Of a DNA stretch of 64,000 nucleotides, positions 1 to 8,568 are shown in pieces. The notes beneath the pieces were generated by a model. It saw nothing but the letters and a program-made list of their open reading frames with translations. It had not been told where the DNA came from and did not search any database. Position 1 is the stretch's first letter, and the number at the start of each line of letters is the position of its first letter. Made by a program: the position numbers and the translations under genes. Source of the DNA: RGIG6375 sp964472725 (GTDB taxonomy: Bacteria; Bacillota; Clostridia; Oscillospirales; Oscillospiraceae); NCBI GenBank assembly GCA_964472725.1, contig CAYYLZ010000006.1, positions 3,539 to 67,538 on the forward strand. Reading direction: 5' to 3'.

Positions 1-1
1 A

Positions 2-346
2 GACGAGCTTATCAACTCCCTCGGCCTTGTGCTCATTACCGAGGATTGCGTTTGCGGCAAGGTGGAAAAGCAGAGCCGCAAGGTGCTCAATCAGTGGACA
101 TATCAGGCCCGTATGTACGACGCCGCCCGCTACGTCTGCACCCAGCCGGATATGCAGATGGTACAGCTGGTCTCCTTCGGCTGCGGCACCGATGCTATTA
201 CCACCGACGAGCTGCGCGACATTCTCGAGGACGGCGGCAAGCTCTATACCCCCATCAAGATAGACGATATAAACAATCTCGGCGCGGTAAAAATACGCCT
301 GAGAAGTCTTGTAGCCGCCGTTGACGAACTTGGCGGCATGAAGTAA
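2..346 (+). CDS. C-terminal end of BadF/2-hydroxyacyl-CoA dehydratase activase-like protein (partial)
   Basis: The gene begins before the window; 114 codons remain. The visible part matches from memory the end of the activase/DUF2229 portion of the large CoA-substrate-specific activase proteins of Clostridia, with a SFGCGTDAITTDE stretch followed by NLGAVKIRLRSL. Proteins of this family couple ATP hydrolysis to electron transfer onto a 2-hydroxyacyl-CoA dehydratase-like partner. It ends 11 bp before the next gene, which resembles the domain that often follows it in the same polypeptide, so the two probably form one functional unit. The substrate cannot be told from this fragment. Confidence 0.7.
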   Translation, partial: DELINSLGLVLITEDCVCGKVEKQSRKVLNQWTYQARMYDAARYVCTQPDMQMVQLVSFGCGTDAITTDELRDILEDGGKLYTPIKIDDINNLGAVKIRLRSLVAAVDELGGMK

Positions 347-357
347 GGAGGCGGAAC

Positions 358-1656
358 ATGGCAAAACTCGTATATGATAAAAACGGCCGCCTGCTATTCA
401 CCAAGGAGATGAAGAAGGAGTACACCCTCCTCATTCCGCAGATGCTGCCCATTCATTTCGGTATGATGCGTATGTGCCTGCAGAAGCGCGGCTATAATTG
501 CGTTACGCTGGATAATATGGACCAGCGGGCCATTGCCGATATCGGACTGAAATATGTCCATAACGATACCTGCTATCCCGCCCTGCTGGTCATCGGCCAG
601 CTTATTGAGGCGCTGGGCAGCGGTAAGTACGATAAGGATAAGGTGGGCCTGTTCATAACCCAGACCGGCGGCGGCTGCCGAGCCTCTAACTATATCCACC
701 TGCTGCGCAAGGCGCTGAAAAAGGCGGATATGGAGCAGGTGCCCGTCATTTCCATCAACCTTTCCGGCCTTGAAAAGAATCCCGGCTTCAAGCTGACCCT
801 GCCCCTGATACTGCAGTTGGTGTTCTGCATAGTCTACGGCGATATCATCATGCTGCTGGCAAACCAGTGCCGCCCCTACGAGGTGAATAAGGGCGAGACC
901 GACGCACTGGTGGCTCAGTGGGAGGAGCGCCTTGTCAAGGAGTTCCAGAAGGGCGGCTTTAGCATGAAGAAGCTGCGCCGCAACTTCGACCTTATAGTCG
1001 ACGATTTCGCCAAGATAGAGCGTGTCGTAACGCCCCGACCCCGTGTTGGCGTTGTTGGCGAGATATATGTAAAATACTCGCCCCTTGGCAATAATAACCT
1101 TGAGCAGTTCCTGCAGGACGAGGGCGCGGAAGTTGTCGTTCCCGGTCTTGTGGACTTCGTTATCTTCAAGATATATAACCGTGACGCGGATGTTGACCTC
1201 TACGGCGGCATGAAGCTGAAGAAGATGGTGGTCGGCGCGCTGCAGAAGTACGTTGAAAAGTGCCAGCAGGCAATGATAGACGCCGTAAAGAAATGCCCCG
1301 AGTTCCGTCCTCCCTCCCCCTTCTCGCATCTTAAGGAGAAGGCTGCGGGTTATCTGGGCATGGGCAACAAGATGGGCGAAGGCTGGCTGCTCACAGCCGA
1401 AATGCTGGAGCTTATCGAGGACGGTACTAATAATATCGTATGCACTCAGCCCTTCGGCTGCCTGCCCAACCACATCGTGGGCAAGGGCATGATACGCCGC
1501 CTGAAGGACGATTATCCCCAGTCCAATATCGTCGCCATCGACTACGACCCCGGCGCAACCAAGATAAATCAGGAAAACCGCATCAAGCTCATGCTTGCCA
1601 ACGCCGGTCGCATGGAAAAGGCGAAGGCGGCGGAAAAGGAAGAAGTGCGTGTTTGA
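358..1656 (+). CDS. 2-hydroxyacyl-CoA dehydratase (HgdB/DUF2229)-family protein
   Basis: 432 aa, with AAGGAGG upstream of the ATG. It resembles the C-terminal domain of giant activase proteins and the HgdB-like dehydratase subunits. Conserved cysteines expected to hold a 4Fe-4S cluster are seen at C72 (NDTCYP), C107 (GGGCRASNY) and C362/C368 (CTQPFGC). In the family, an ATP-driven activase injects one electron into this cluster for a radical reaction. It is encoded directly after the activase-like fragment, so here the two halves are separate proteins. True fermentation dehydratases usually have two subunits (HgdA and HgdB); no second subunit is visible, so the physiological reaction is unknown. 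Confidence 0.75.
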   Translation: MAKLVYDKNGRLLFTKEMKKEYTLLIPQMLPIHFGMMRMCLQKRGYNCVTLDNMDQRAIADIGLKYVHNDTCYPALLVIGQLIEALGSGKYDKDKVGLFITQTGGGCRASNYIHLLRKALKKADMEQVPVISINLSGLEKNPGFKLTLPLILQLVFCIVYGDIIMLLANQCRPYEVNKGETDALVAQWEERLVKEFQKGGFSMKKLRRNFDLIVDDFAKIERVVTPRPRVGVVGEIYVKYSPLGNNNLEQFLQDEGAEVVVPGLVDFVIFKIYNRDADVDLYGGMKLKKMVVGALQKYVEKCQQAMIDAVKKCPEFRPPSPFSHLKEKAAGYLGMGNKMGEGWLLTAEMLELIEDGTNNIVCTQPFGCLPNHIVGKGMIRRLKDDYPQSNIVAIDYDPGATKINQENRIKLMLANAGRMEKAKAAEKEEVRV

Positions 1657-1702
1657 GCCTGCAATGTGCTGCACAATGTCGAGTGATATAGGCTAAAACA
1701 AA

Positions 1703-1866
1703 GACATGGCTTCTCCCTGGAGGAGAAGCTGTCGCGAAGCGACTGATGAGGGGAATTCGCGCAAGCGAATAAGAATATATAATATTGCAGTACGCTGCAA
1801 AGCTGCCTTTGGCAGACCCTCATCCGCCCCTGCGGGGCACCTTCTCCTCAAGGGAGAAGGCTAGTC
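1703..1866. repeat. Inverted pair of dispersed hairpin repeats (family A)
   Basis: Two units in opposite orientation: one at 1703-1772 with a CTTCTCC...GGAGAAG hairpin followed by GTCGCGAAGCGACTGATGAG, and the reverse form at 1809-1866 (CCTCATCCG...CTTCTCC...GGAGAAGG). Related units occur at 23187, 26503, 29650 and 53035-53200. They fill much of the 358-bp gap between the dehydratase-like gene and uvrA. Confidence 0.75.
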
Positions 1867-1921
1867 TATAGCTTGACTGTTATGCGCTGTGACGAAAAAT
1901 TGGCAGCAAAAACAGTGCGCA

Positions 1922-1980
1922 GTAGGGAGCGTTTCCCTTTGTACGTCCGCGGCGGCTTGAGGGCAAGAGCCGCCCTACAG
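1922..1980. repeat. GTAGGG-headed palindromic units (family B), two copies
   Basis: GTAGGGA with a short inverted repeat at 1922-1943, then at 1949-1980 GGCGGCTTGAGGGC...GCCGCCCTAC, which is the same unit read on the other strand. The family recurs at seven or more other intergenic places in the window. Confidence 0.65.
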
Positions 1981-2014
1981 CCGAATTGAACTTCATTGGA
2001 AAAGGAAGATTTCC

Positions 2015-4852
2015 ATGATAGATAAAATCAGAATAAAAGGCGCAAAACAGAATAACCTGAAGGATTTTGACCTTGAAATACCCCGCGACCGGCTTGTTGT
2101 GTTCACGGGTCTTTCGGGCAGCGGAAAATCCTCTTTGGCCTTCGATACCATATATGCGGAGGGTCAGCGCCGCTACGTTGAGTCCCTGTCCTCCTATGCC
2201 CGCCAGTTCTTGGGACAGATGGAGAAGCCGGACGTGGAGTCCATCGACGGACTTTCTCCCGCCATTTCCATCGACCAAAAGACTACGTCGAAAAATCCCC
2301 GCTCCACTGTGGGTACCGTAACGGAAATTTATGATTATCTCCGTCTGCTTTGGGCACGTATCGGTATCCCTCACTGCCCCAAGTGCGGCAAGGAGATAAA
2401 GCAGCAGACCGTTGACCAGATAATCGACCAGCTCATGCAGCTTGAAGAGGGCACCCGCCTGCAGATACTTGCCCCCGTTATCAGGGGACGCAAGGGCGAA
2501 TACGCCAAGGTGTTCGAGGACGCGCGGAAGAGCGGCTATGTCCGCGCCCGTGTGGACGGCAGCATTTATGACCTTTCCGAGGAAATAAAGCTGGAGAAGA
2601 ATAAGAAACACAATATCGAGATAGTGGTTGACCGCCTTGTTATCAAGGAGGGCGTTCAGCAGCGCCTTACCGACTCCGTGGAGACCGCCTCCAATCTTGC
2701 CGGCGGCCTTATCATAGCCGACCTTGTGGGGCAGGATAAGGAGCTGAGCTTCTCTCAAAACTACGCCTGCGAGGACTGTGGCATATCCATCGAGGAGCTT
2801 GCTCCCCGTATGTTCTCTTTCAATAACCCGCAGGGCGCCTGCCCCGATTGTACCGGTATCGGTACTCAGCTGAGCGTTGATCCCGACCTCATCATTCCCA
2901 ATAAGAGCCTTTCCATCATGGACGGAGCCATCTGCGCCTCCAACTGGGGCAATGTTCGCAACGACAGCATTTCCCGTATGTACTTCGAGGCTCTTGCCAA
3001 ACAATATAAGTTCAAGCTGACCACTCCCGTCCGTGAGCTGCCCCAAATGGTGATGGACATCATTCTCTACGGCACCGGCGAGGAAAACCTCACCCTGCAG
3101 TATGAGCGGGAGAATGGCAAAGGCACTCTGCGCCGCCCCTTCGAGGGAATAGTGCGCAATCTTGAGCGCCGCTATAAGGAAACACAGAGTCAGGGTATGC
3201 GGGACGAGCTGGAGCAGTATATGTCCGAGCACCACTGCCCCACCTGCAAGGGCAAGCGCCTTAAGGACGAGGTGCTGGCAGTTACCGTGGGCGGTATGAG
3301 CATATCCGATTTCACCGAGCTTTCCGTAACGGAGGAGCTTGAATTCATAGAAAACCTGCAGCTTGAAGGGCAGAGCGCCATGATAGCAGAGAGCATAATC
3401 AAGGAGATAAAGGCTCGCCTCGGCTTCCTGCAGAGCGTGGGTCTTGAATACCTGACCCTCAGCCGACAGGCGGGAACTCTCTCCGGCGGCGAGGCTCAGC
3501 GTATACGCCTTGCTACTCAGATAGGCTCCTCGCTGATGGGCGTGCTCTATATCCTTGACGAACCCAGCATCGGCCTGCATCAGCGGGATAACGGCAAGCT
3601 GCTGGAGACCTTGAAGCACCTGCGCGATATAGGCAATACCCTCATCGTTGTAGAGCACGACGAGGAGACCATGCTTGCTGCCGACTACCTTGTGGATATC
3701 GGCCCCGGCGCCGGCGTTCACGGCGGCAAAGTGATTGCGGCGGGTACTCCCGAGGAGGTCATGGCCAACCCCGAGTCCGTCACGGGTCAGTATCTCAGCG
3801 GCAAGCTGAGCATACCCGTGCCCGCGAAGCGCCGGGACAGCTCCGGCCAGTGCCTTGAAATACTGGGCGCAGCCGAAAATAACCTGAAAAACGTGGACGT
3901 AAAGATACCGCTGGGCGTGTTCAACTGCGTCACCGGCGTTTCCGGCAGCGGTAAGTCCTCGCTTGTGAATATGATACTCTTCCGTGCTCTCGGCTCCGAG
4001 CTGAACCGCATGAAGATAAAGCCCGGCAAGTTCCGGGAGATGAAGGGCGTGGACAAGCTGGACAAGGTCATAAGCATCGACCAGTCCCCCATCGGCAGAA
4101 CGCCCCGCTCCAATCCCGCAACCTATACCGGCGTTTTCAACGATATTCGTGAGCTTTTCGCGGAAACTCAGGACGCCCGTACCCGTGGCTACGGCCCCGG
4201 ACGATTCTCTTTCAACGTGCGCGGCGGACGCTGCGAGGCCTGCTCCGGCGATGGCCTGCTGAAAATAGAAATGCACTTCCTGCCGGATATCTACGTGCCC
4301 TGCGAGGTCTGCAAGGGACGCCGCTATAACCGCGAGACCCTCGAGGTTCGCTATAAGGGCAAGAATATCTACGAGGTGCTTGAAATGACCGTTGAAGAAG
4401 CTTTGAGCTTCTTCGATAACCTGCCCAAGATTCGCAATAAGATACAGGCCCTTTACGATGTGGGCCTGGAGTATGTGAAGCTGGGTCAGCCCTCCACCAC
4501 CCTTTCCGGCGGCGAAGCCCAGCGCGTAAAGCTGGCTACGGAACTTTCCCGCCCCGCAACAGGCAGAACTCTCTATGTGCTTGACGAGCCTACTACGGGT
4601 CTGCATACGGCAGACGTTCATAAGCTGCTTATGGTGCTCCAGCGTCTTGTGGACGCGGGCAACACCGTGGTGGTCATCGAGCATAATCTGGACGTAATCA
4701 AGACCGCCGATAATATAATCGACCTTGGCCCCGAGGGCGGCAACAAGGGCGGAAACATCGTCTGCACCGGCACTCCCGAAGAGGTGGCCGCCTGCAAGGA
4801 AAGCTATACGGGTCATTACCTGAAGGCGGTGCTGGAAAAAGCAAAGAACTGA
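2015..4852 (+). CDS. uvrA: Excinuclease ABC subunit A
   Basis: 945 aa, the normal length. UvrA is the DNA damage sensor of nucleotide excision repair; as a dimer it scans DNA and loads UvrB. It has two ABC ATPase modules: Walker A GLSGSGKSS near residue 32 and GVSGSGKSS near 641, with signature LSGGEAQR near 488 and 829. Zinc-binding CxxC pairs are seen near residues 121 (CPKCGK), 247-280 (CEDC...CPDC) and 740 (CEAC...CEVC). The start has AAGGAAG upstream. uvrB lies 5.5 kb downstream in the same forward block; uvrC is not in the window. Confidence 0.98.
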   Translation: MIDKIRIKGAKQNNLKDFDLEIPRDRLVVFTGLSGSGKSSLAFDTIYAEGQRRYVESLSSYARQFLGQMEKPDVESIDGLSPAISIDQKTTSKNPRSTVGTVTEIYDYLRLLWARIGIPHCPKCGKEIKQQTVDQIIDQLMQLEEGTRLQILAPVIRGRKGEYAKVFEDARKSGYVRARVDGSIYDLSEEIKLEKNKKHNIEIVVDRLVIKEGVQQRLTDSVETASNLAGGLIIADLVGQDKELSFSQNYACEDCGISIEELAPRMFSFNNPQGACPDCTGIGTQLSVDPDLIIPNKSLSIMDGAICASNWGNVRNDSISRMYFEALAKQYKFKLTTPVRELPQMVMDIILYGTGEENLTLQYERENGKGTLRRPFEGIVRNLERRYKETQSQGMRDELEQYMSEHHCPTCKGKRLKDEVLAVTVGGMSISDFTELSVTEELEFIENLQLEGQSAMIAESIIKEIKARLGFLQSVGLEYLTLSRQAGTLSGGEAQRIRLATQIGSSLMGVLYILDEPSIGLHQRDNGKLLETLKHLRDIGNTLIVVEHDEETMLAADYLVDIGPGAGVHGGKVIAAGTPEEVMANPESVTGQYLSGKLSIPVPAKRRDSSGQCLEILGAAENNLKNVDVKIPLGVFNCVTGVSGSGKSSLVNMILFRALGSELNRMKIKPGKFREMKGVDKLDKVISIDQSPIGRTPRSNPATYTGVFNDIRELFAETQDARTRGYGPGRFSFNVRGGRCEACSGDGLLKIEMHFLPDIYVPCEVCKGRRYNRETLEVRYKGKNIYEVLEMTVEEALSFFDNLPKIRNKIQALYDVGLEYVKLGQPSTTLSGGEAQRVKLATELSRPATGRTLYVLDEPTTGLHTADVHKLLMVLQRLVDAGNTVVVIEHNLDVIKTADNIIDLGPEGGNKGGNIVCTGTPEEVAACKESYTGHYLKAVLEKAKN

Positions 4853-4864
4853 CAGAGGTGCGGC

Positions 4865-5332
4865 ATGGAAATAAGATACGCCGAAAGAAAAGATACAGCC
4901 ATAATACTGAACTTCATAAAGGACCTGGCGGTGTATGAAAATATGCTGGATCAGGTTGTCGCCACCGAAGAGCTGCTGGGCGAGTGGCTTTTCGATAAAA
5001 AGGCGGCGGAGGTGATTTTCGCCCTTGAGGACGGCAGGGAAGTGGGCTTTGCCCTGTTCTTCCATAATTTCTCCACATTCCTCGGCAGAGCGGGAATTTA
5101 TCTTGAGGATCTGTTCGTGCTGCCCGAGTATCGCGGCAGAGGCTTCGGCAAGGGCCTGCTGAGAAAGCTGGCGCAGATAGCCCTTGAGCGGGGCTGCGGC
5201 AGACTTGAATGGTCCTGCCTTGACTGGAACAGGCCCAGTATCGACTTTTACCTGTCCCTTGGCGCTCAGCCCATGGACGAGTGGACGGTTTACCGCCTTA
5301 CCGGCGACACGCTGCATAAAATGGCGGAGTAA
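4865..5332 (+). CDS. GNAT acetyltransferase, diamine (SSAT)-like
   Basis: 155 aa. GNAT proteins move an acetyl group from acetyl-CoA to an amine. The acetyl-CoA loop R90-G-R-G-F-G-K-G97 is intact and is preceded by LEDLFVLPEY. The later WNRPSIDFYLSLGA (121-134) matches the layout of spermidine/spermine and thialysine acetyltransferases (LEDFFV, NEPSINFY). A polyamine or lysine-analogue substrate is therefore a family-based guess. The gene starts 12 bp after uvrA, with GAGGTG before the ATG, so it is likely cotranscribed. Confidence 0.85.
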   Translation: MEIRYAERKDTAIILNFIKDLAVYENMLDQVVATEELLGEWLFDKKAAEVIFALEDGREVGFALFFHNFSTFLGRAGIYLEDLFVLPEYRGRGFGKGLLRKLAQIALERGCGRLEWSCLDWNRPSIDFYLSLGAQPMDEWTVYRLTGDTLHKMAE

Positions 5333-5379
5333 GGCACAATAATTCCCCGCGCCTCATAGAATGAACCGAGGTGTCGGGT

Positions 5380-5721
5380 ATGGTTTTTGTAAAAGTATTG
5401 GCGGTGCTCATGCTGGCGGCGGTTGCGGTATTGATATTCACGCTGCTCTATGAAATCATCATCTGCCCCGTAAAACCGGGGAAGGGGGAGCGCCTGCAGG
5501 CAGTCCTGCGGGTCAGCGGCTCCGCACCCTGCCTTGAAAATACGCTGCGGGGACTTCAATGGCTTCGCGGCAGCGGCAGAGTGGCGATGGGCATCGTTGT
5601 AGTTGACGAAGGAATGGACGAAGATACGCGGCAGACGGCGGAGCTGCTCTGCGGCGAAGGCAGCGGCATTGTGCTGATAAGAAAAAGGGATACAAAAGAA
5701 GATGGAAGAAAGCAGAGTTGA
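5380..5721 (+). CDS. Small membrane-anchored protein of unknown function
   Basis: 113 aa from ATG 5380, which has GAGGTG about 6 bp upstream; a GTG at 5371 is a less likely start. One hydrophobic segment (about residues 3-24) is followed by a basic stretch and a soluble domain of about 85 aa. The soluble part (VVVDEGMDEDTRQTAELLC) faintly recalls the start of a glycosyltransferase-like or Rossmann fold but carries no diagnostic motif. The end overlaps the recD2 start by 20 bp, suggesting translational coupling. I do not recognise the family. Confidence 0.6.
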   Translation: MVFVKVLAVLMLAAVAVLIFTLLYEIIICPVKPGKGERLQAVLRVSGSAPCLENTLRGLQWLRGSGRVAMGIVVVDEGMDEDTRQTAELLCGEGSGIVLIRKRDTKEDGRKQS

Positions 5722-7903
5722 GCTTGCCGGCAGCGTGGCTGCGGTAATTTATCAGAACGAGGAGAACGGTTATACCGTCCTGCGTCTTGATACGGACGAC
5801 GGAGGGACAGCTACGGTAGTTGGCTGCCTCCCCTTTGCCGTACCCGGCGAGCAGCTGCTTCTTGAGGGAACGTGGACAAATCATCAGACCCACGGTATGC
5901 AGTTCAAGGCGGAAACCGCGGAAAGACTTATGCCCTCCACCATAAATGATATTTATCTCTACCTTTCTTCGGGTACAATAAAGGGCGTAGGCCCGGCCAC
6001 CGCCAAGCTCATAGTGGAGCGCTTCGGGTCGGACAGCCTGCGCATAATGGACGAAGAGCCGGAGCGGCTGCAGGAAATAAAGGGCATCACCGCCAAGCGT
6101 GCCCGCGAGATAGGCGATGAATTCCGCCGCCAGACCTCCATGCGCCGCCTTATGGAGTTTTTCGCCCAGTACAATATCAAAATCGAGTACGCCCTGCGGC
6201 TCTATAAGAGCTACGGCGCGGACGCTCAGTCGGCGATAATGAATAATCCCTACATACTTGCCGACGAATATTTCGGTGCGGAGTTTGCCGAGGCGGACAG
6301 CCTCGCGCTCAGCCTTGGCTTTGAGTCGGATTGCCCCGAGCGAGTTGAGGCGGCGGCGACCTTCGAACTGAGCCATAACGCAAATAACGGACACACATTT
6401 ATTCCCCGTAATAAGCTGGCGCTGGTGGCAGCCCAGCTTATCGGGGTCAGCGACGAAACCGCAGCCTCCGCCATCGACAGGCTCATTGACTGCGGCGAGA
6501 TAGTATGCGAGAGCCTTGGCGGAGTAGAGGCATGCTATCTGAGCCGCCTTTATTATGCCGAAACCTACGTTTCGGACAAGCTCAGGGCAATGGCCGCGGA
6601 AAATTATCTTGAGGAAACCAGCGCCGAGCGGCTTATCAGCGACGCCGAGCGGGATATGGGCATAACCCTCGCCGAGGGTCAGCGTGAAGCTGTGCGAACC
6701 GCCGCCGTCTGCGGCGTGATGACCCTTACCGGCGGCCCCGGTACTGGTAAGACAACCACCGTGCGCGCCATATTGAAGCTCTTTGACAAGATGGGACTTA
6801 CAACAGTCCTTGCCGCGCCTACGGGACGAGCCGCCAAGCGCATGAGCGAGTTGTGCGGTAAGGAAGCATCCACAATACACCGCCTTCTGGAAACGGGCTA
6901 CGACACCGACCTGAGCGCGCTGGTGTTCAAGCGCGATAACAGCGACCCGCTGGACGCCCACGCGGTAATATTGGACGAGTGCTCCATGATAGATATCGTC
7001 CTCATGCAGGCGCTGCTGACCGCTCTGCCGCCCCGCTGCAGACTTGTGCTGGTAGGCGACGCCGACCAGCTGCCTTCCGTAGGCCCGGGCAATATGTTCT
7101 CCGACGTTATCCGCAGCGGAGTTATCCCCACCGTGCGCCTGCGTCAGGTGTTCCGACAGGCAGCCGAGAGCCGCATCGTGCGCAACGCCCACCTTATCAA
7201 CGAGGGCGAAGTTCCCGATTTCAAGGAAAACAAGGGCGATTTCTTCTTCATGCGCCGCCGTGACAGCGAAAGCGCGGTGGACACAATAATCGAGCTTTGC
7301 GCCAGCCGCCTGCCCAAGAATATGGGCATCGAGCCGGGGCAGATACAGGTGCTTTCGCCCACCCGCCTTTACGGCACGGGTACGACTAATCTGAATAAAC
7401 GGCTGCAGCAGGCCCTTAATCCGCCTCATACGGATAAGCCCGAAAAGCAGTTCGGCGACAAGGTGTACCGCCTTGGCGACCGTGTTATGCAGATACGCAA
7501 TAACTACGATATAATGTGGCATAAAACCACCGGCGAGACCGGTACCGGCATTTTCAACGGCGATGTTGGCCATATCTGCGAGCTGGACGAGAAGAACCAG
7601 TTGCTTATAGTGGACTTCGACGACCGCCGCGCCATGTACACCTTCGATATGCTGGGCGAGCTGGAACCGGCCTACGCCATGACTGTTCATAAATCTCAGG
7701 GCAGCGAGTACCGCGCGGTGGTGCTCTCCCTGATGAAAGGGGCGAGCAGCCTTATGTCACGGGCTGTGCTCTATACAGCAGTCACCCGCGCCCGTGAGCT
7801 GCTCATCATCGTGGGCGATACGGAAGTGGTGGAGGGCATGGTGGCCAACAATAAACCTCAGAAAAGGTACAGCGGCTTGCGGCTGCGGTTGATAGGCCAA
7901 TGA
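5702..7903 (+). CDS. recD2: RecD2-type ATP-dependent DNA helicase
   Basis: 733 aa. RecD2 is a 5'-3' superfamily 1B helicase acting in recombination and repair in bacteria without RecBC. An N-terminal OB/helix-hairpin-helix region (about residues 60-170, with IKGVGPATAKLI) precedes the motor. Walker A GGPGTGKTTT lies near 343, the DECSM Walker B near 424, and the C-terminal YAMTVHKSQGSEY motif near 658. The long N-terminal region marks RecD2 rather than RecBCD-type RecD. It overlaps the small membrane protein upstream and shares ATGA with comF downstream. Confidence 0.95.
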   Translation: MEESRVELAGSVAAVIYQNEENGYTVLRLDTDDGGTATVVGCLPFAVPGEQLLLEGTWTNHQTHGMQFKAETAERLMPSTINDIYLYLSSGTIKGVGPATAKLIVERFGSDSLRIMDEEPERLQEIKGITAKRAREIGDEFRRQTSMRRLMEFFAQYNIKIEYALRLYKSYGADAQSAIMNNPYILADEYFGAEFAEADSLALSLGFESDCPERVEAAATFELSHNANNGHTFIPRNKLALVAAQLIGVSDETAASAIDRLIDCGEIVCESLGGVEACYLSRLYYAETYVSDKLRAMAAENYLEETSAERLISDAERDMGITLAEGQREAVRTAAVCGVMTLTGGPGTGKTTTVRAILKLFDKMGLTTVLAAPTGRAAKRMSELCGKEASTIHRLLETGYDTDLSALVFKRDNSDPLDAHAVILDECSMIDIVLMQALLTALPPRCRLVLVGDADQLPSVGPGNMFSDVIRSGVIPTVRLRQVFRQAAESRIVRNAHLINEGEVPDFKENKGDFFFMRRRDSESAVDTIIELCASRLPKNMGIEPGQIQVLSPTRLYGTGTTNLNKRLQQALNPPHTDKPEKQFGDKVYRLGDRVMQIRNNYDIMWHKTTGETGTGIFNGDVGHICELDEKNQLLIVDFDDRRAMYTFDMLGELEPAYAMTVHKSQGSEYRAVVLSLMKGASSLMSRAVLYTAVTRARELLIIVGDTEVVEGMVANNKPQKRYSGLRLRLIGQ

Positions 7904-8553
7904 AAAAGCTGATACAAAACCTTATTTATCCCCGCCGCTGTGTATTTTGCGGTGCGTTTTTGGATAAAAACTCCATTGAGGACGTTTGCCCCGATTGCGT
8001 GGACAAGCTGCCGTGGACGAAGAAAAAGTGTAAGTCAAAGGGCGAGTTCTTTTCGGAATGCCTGTCGCCGCTGTTCTACGAGGGCAGCGCGGGAGAAGCC
8101 CTGCGGCGCTTCAAGTTTATGGGCAAAACCTCTTACGCCCGGCAGATGGGCAGGCTCATAGCCCGCTGCGTGGGCGAAAACGGCAAGGGCGGCTACGAAG
8201 TGATAACATGGGTGCCCATAAGCCTCAGAAGAATGAGAAAGCGCGGCTACTGTCAGGCAAAGCTACTGGCCCGTGAGGTGGCAAAGGAGCTGGATATTCC
8301 CTGCGCCCGCCTGCTCCGTAAGCGCCGCCATACTCCGCCCCAGTCCACCCTTTCCGGACTGGCGGCACGAAAAGCAAATATAAGCGGTGCGTTCTGCGCC
8401 GAAGGAAAGAGCGGGATAGCCGGAAGAAGCGTCCTGCTCGTAGACGACGTTATTACCACCGGCGCTACGCTTTCCGAGTGCACCCGCATACTGCTTATGG
8501 CGGGAGCGAGGAACGTAAGCTGCGCCACTCTCTGTAAATCCACTAAAAAATAG
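7900..8553 (+). CDS. comF: ComF-family phosphoribosyltransferase-like protein
   Basis: 217 aa. It has an N-terminal zinc finger, C14-x2-C17...C30-x2-C33, and a C-terminal phosphoribosyltransferase fold with the PRPP-type loop VLLVDDVITTGAT near residue 179. ComF proteins are needed for DNA uptake in naturally competent bacteria, probably helping internalise single strands; in other bacteria the role is open. The ATG overlaps the recD2 stop (ATGA). No comE or pilus genes are nearby, so competence cannot be inferred from this window. Confidence 0.9.
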   Translation: MKKLIQNLIYPRRCVFCGAFLDKNSIEDVCPDCVDKLPWTKKKCKSKGEFFSECLSPLFYEGSAGEALRRFKFMGKTSYARQMGRLIARCVGENGKGGYEVITWVPISLRRMRKRGYCQAKLLAREVAKELDIPCARLLRKRRHTPPQSTLSGLAARKANISGAFCAEGKSGIAGRSVLLVDDVITTGATLSECTRILLMAGARNVSCATLCKSTKK

Positions 8554-8568
8554 TCTGGAGGAGAAGCC

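Noticed and set aside
1880..5317. 1145-codon open frame on the minus strand
   Set aside because: It lies antisense to uvrA; its protein is low-complexity and rich in His, Gly and Leu, as expected from codon bias of the real gene. Similar antisense frames at 10279-13080, 37430-40399 and 46423-49668 were rejected for the same reason.
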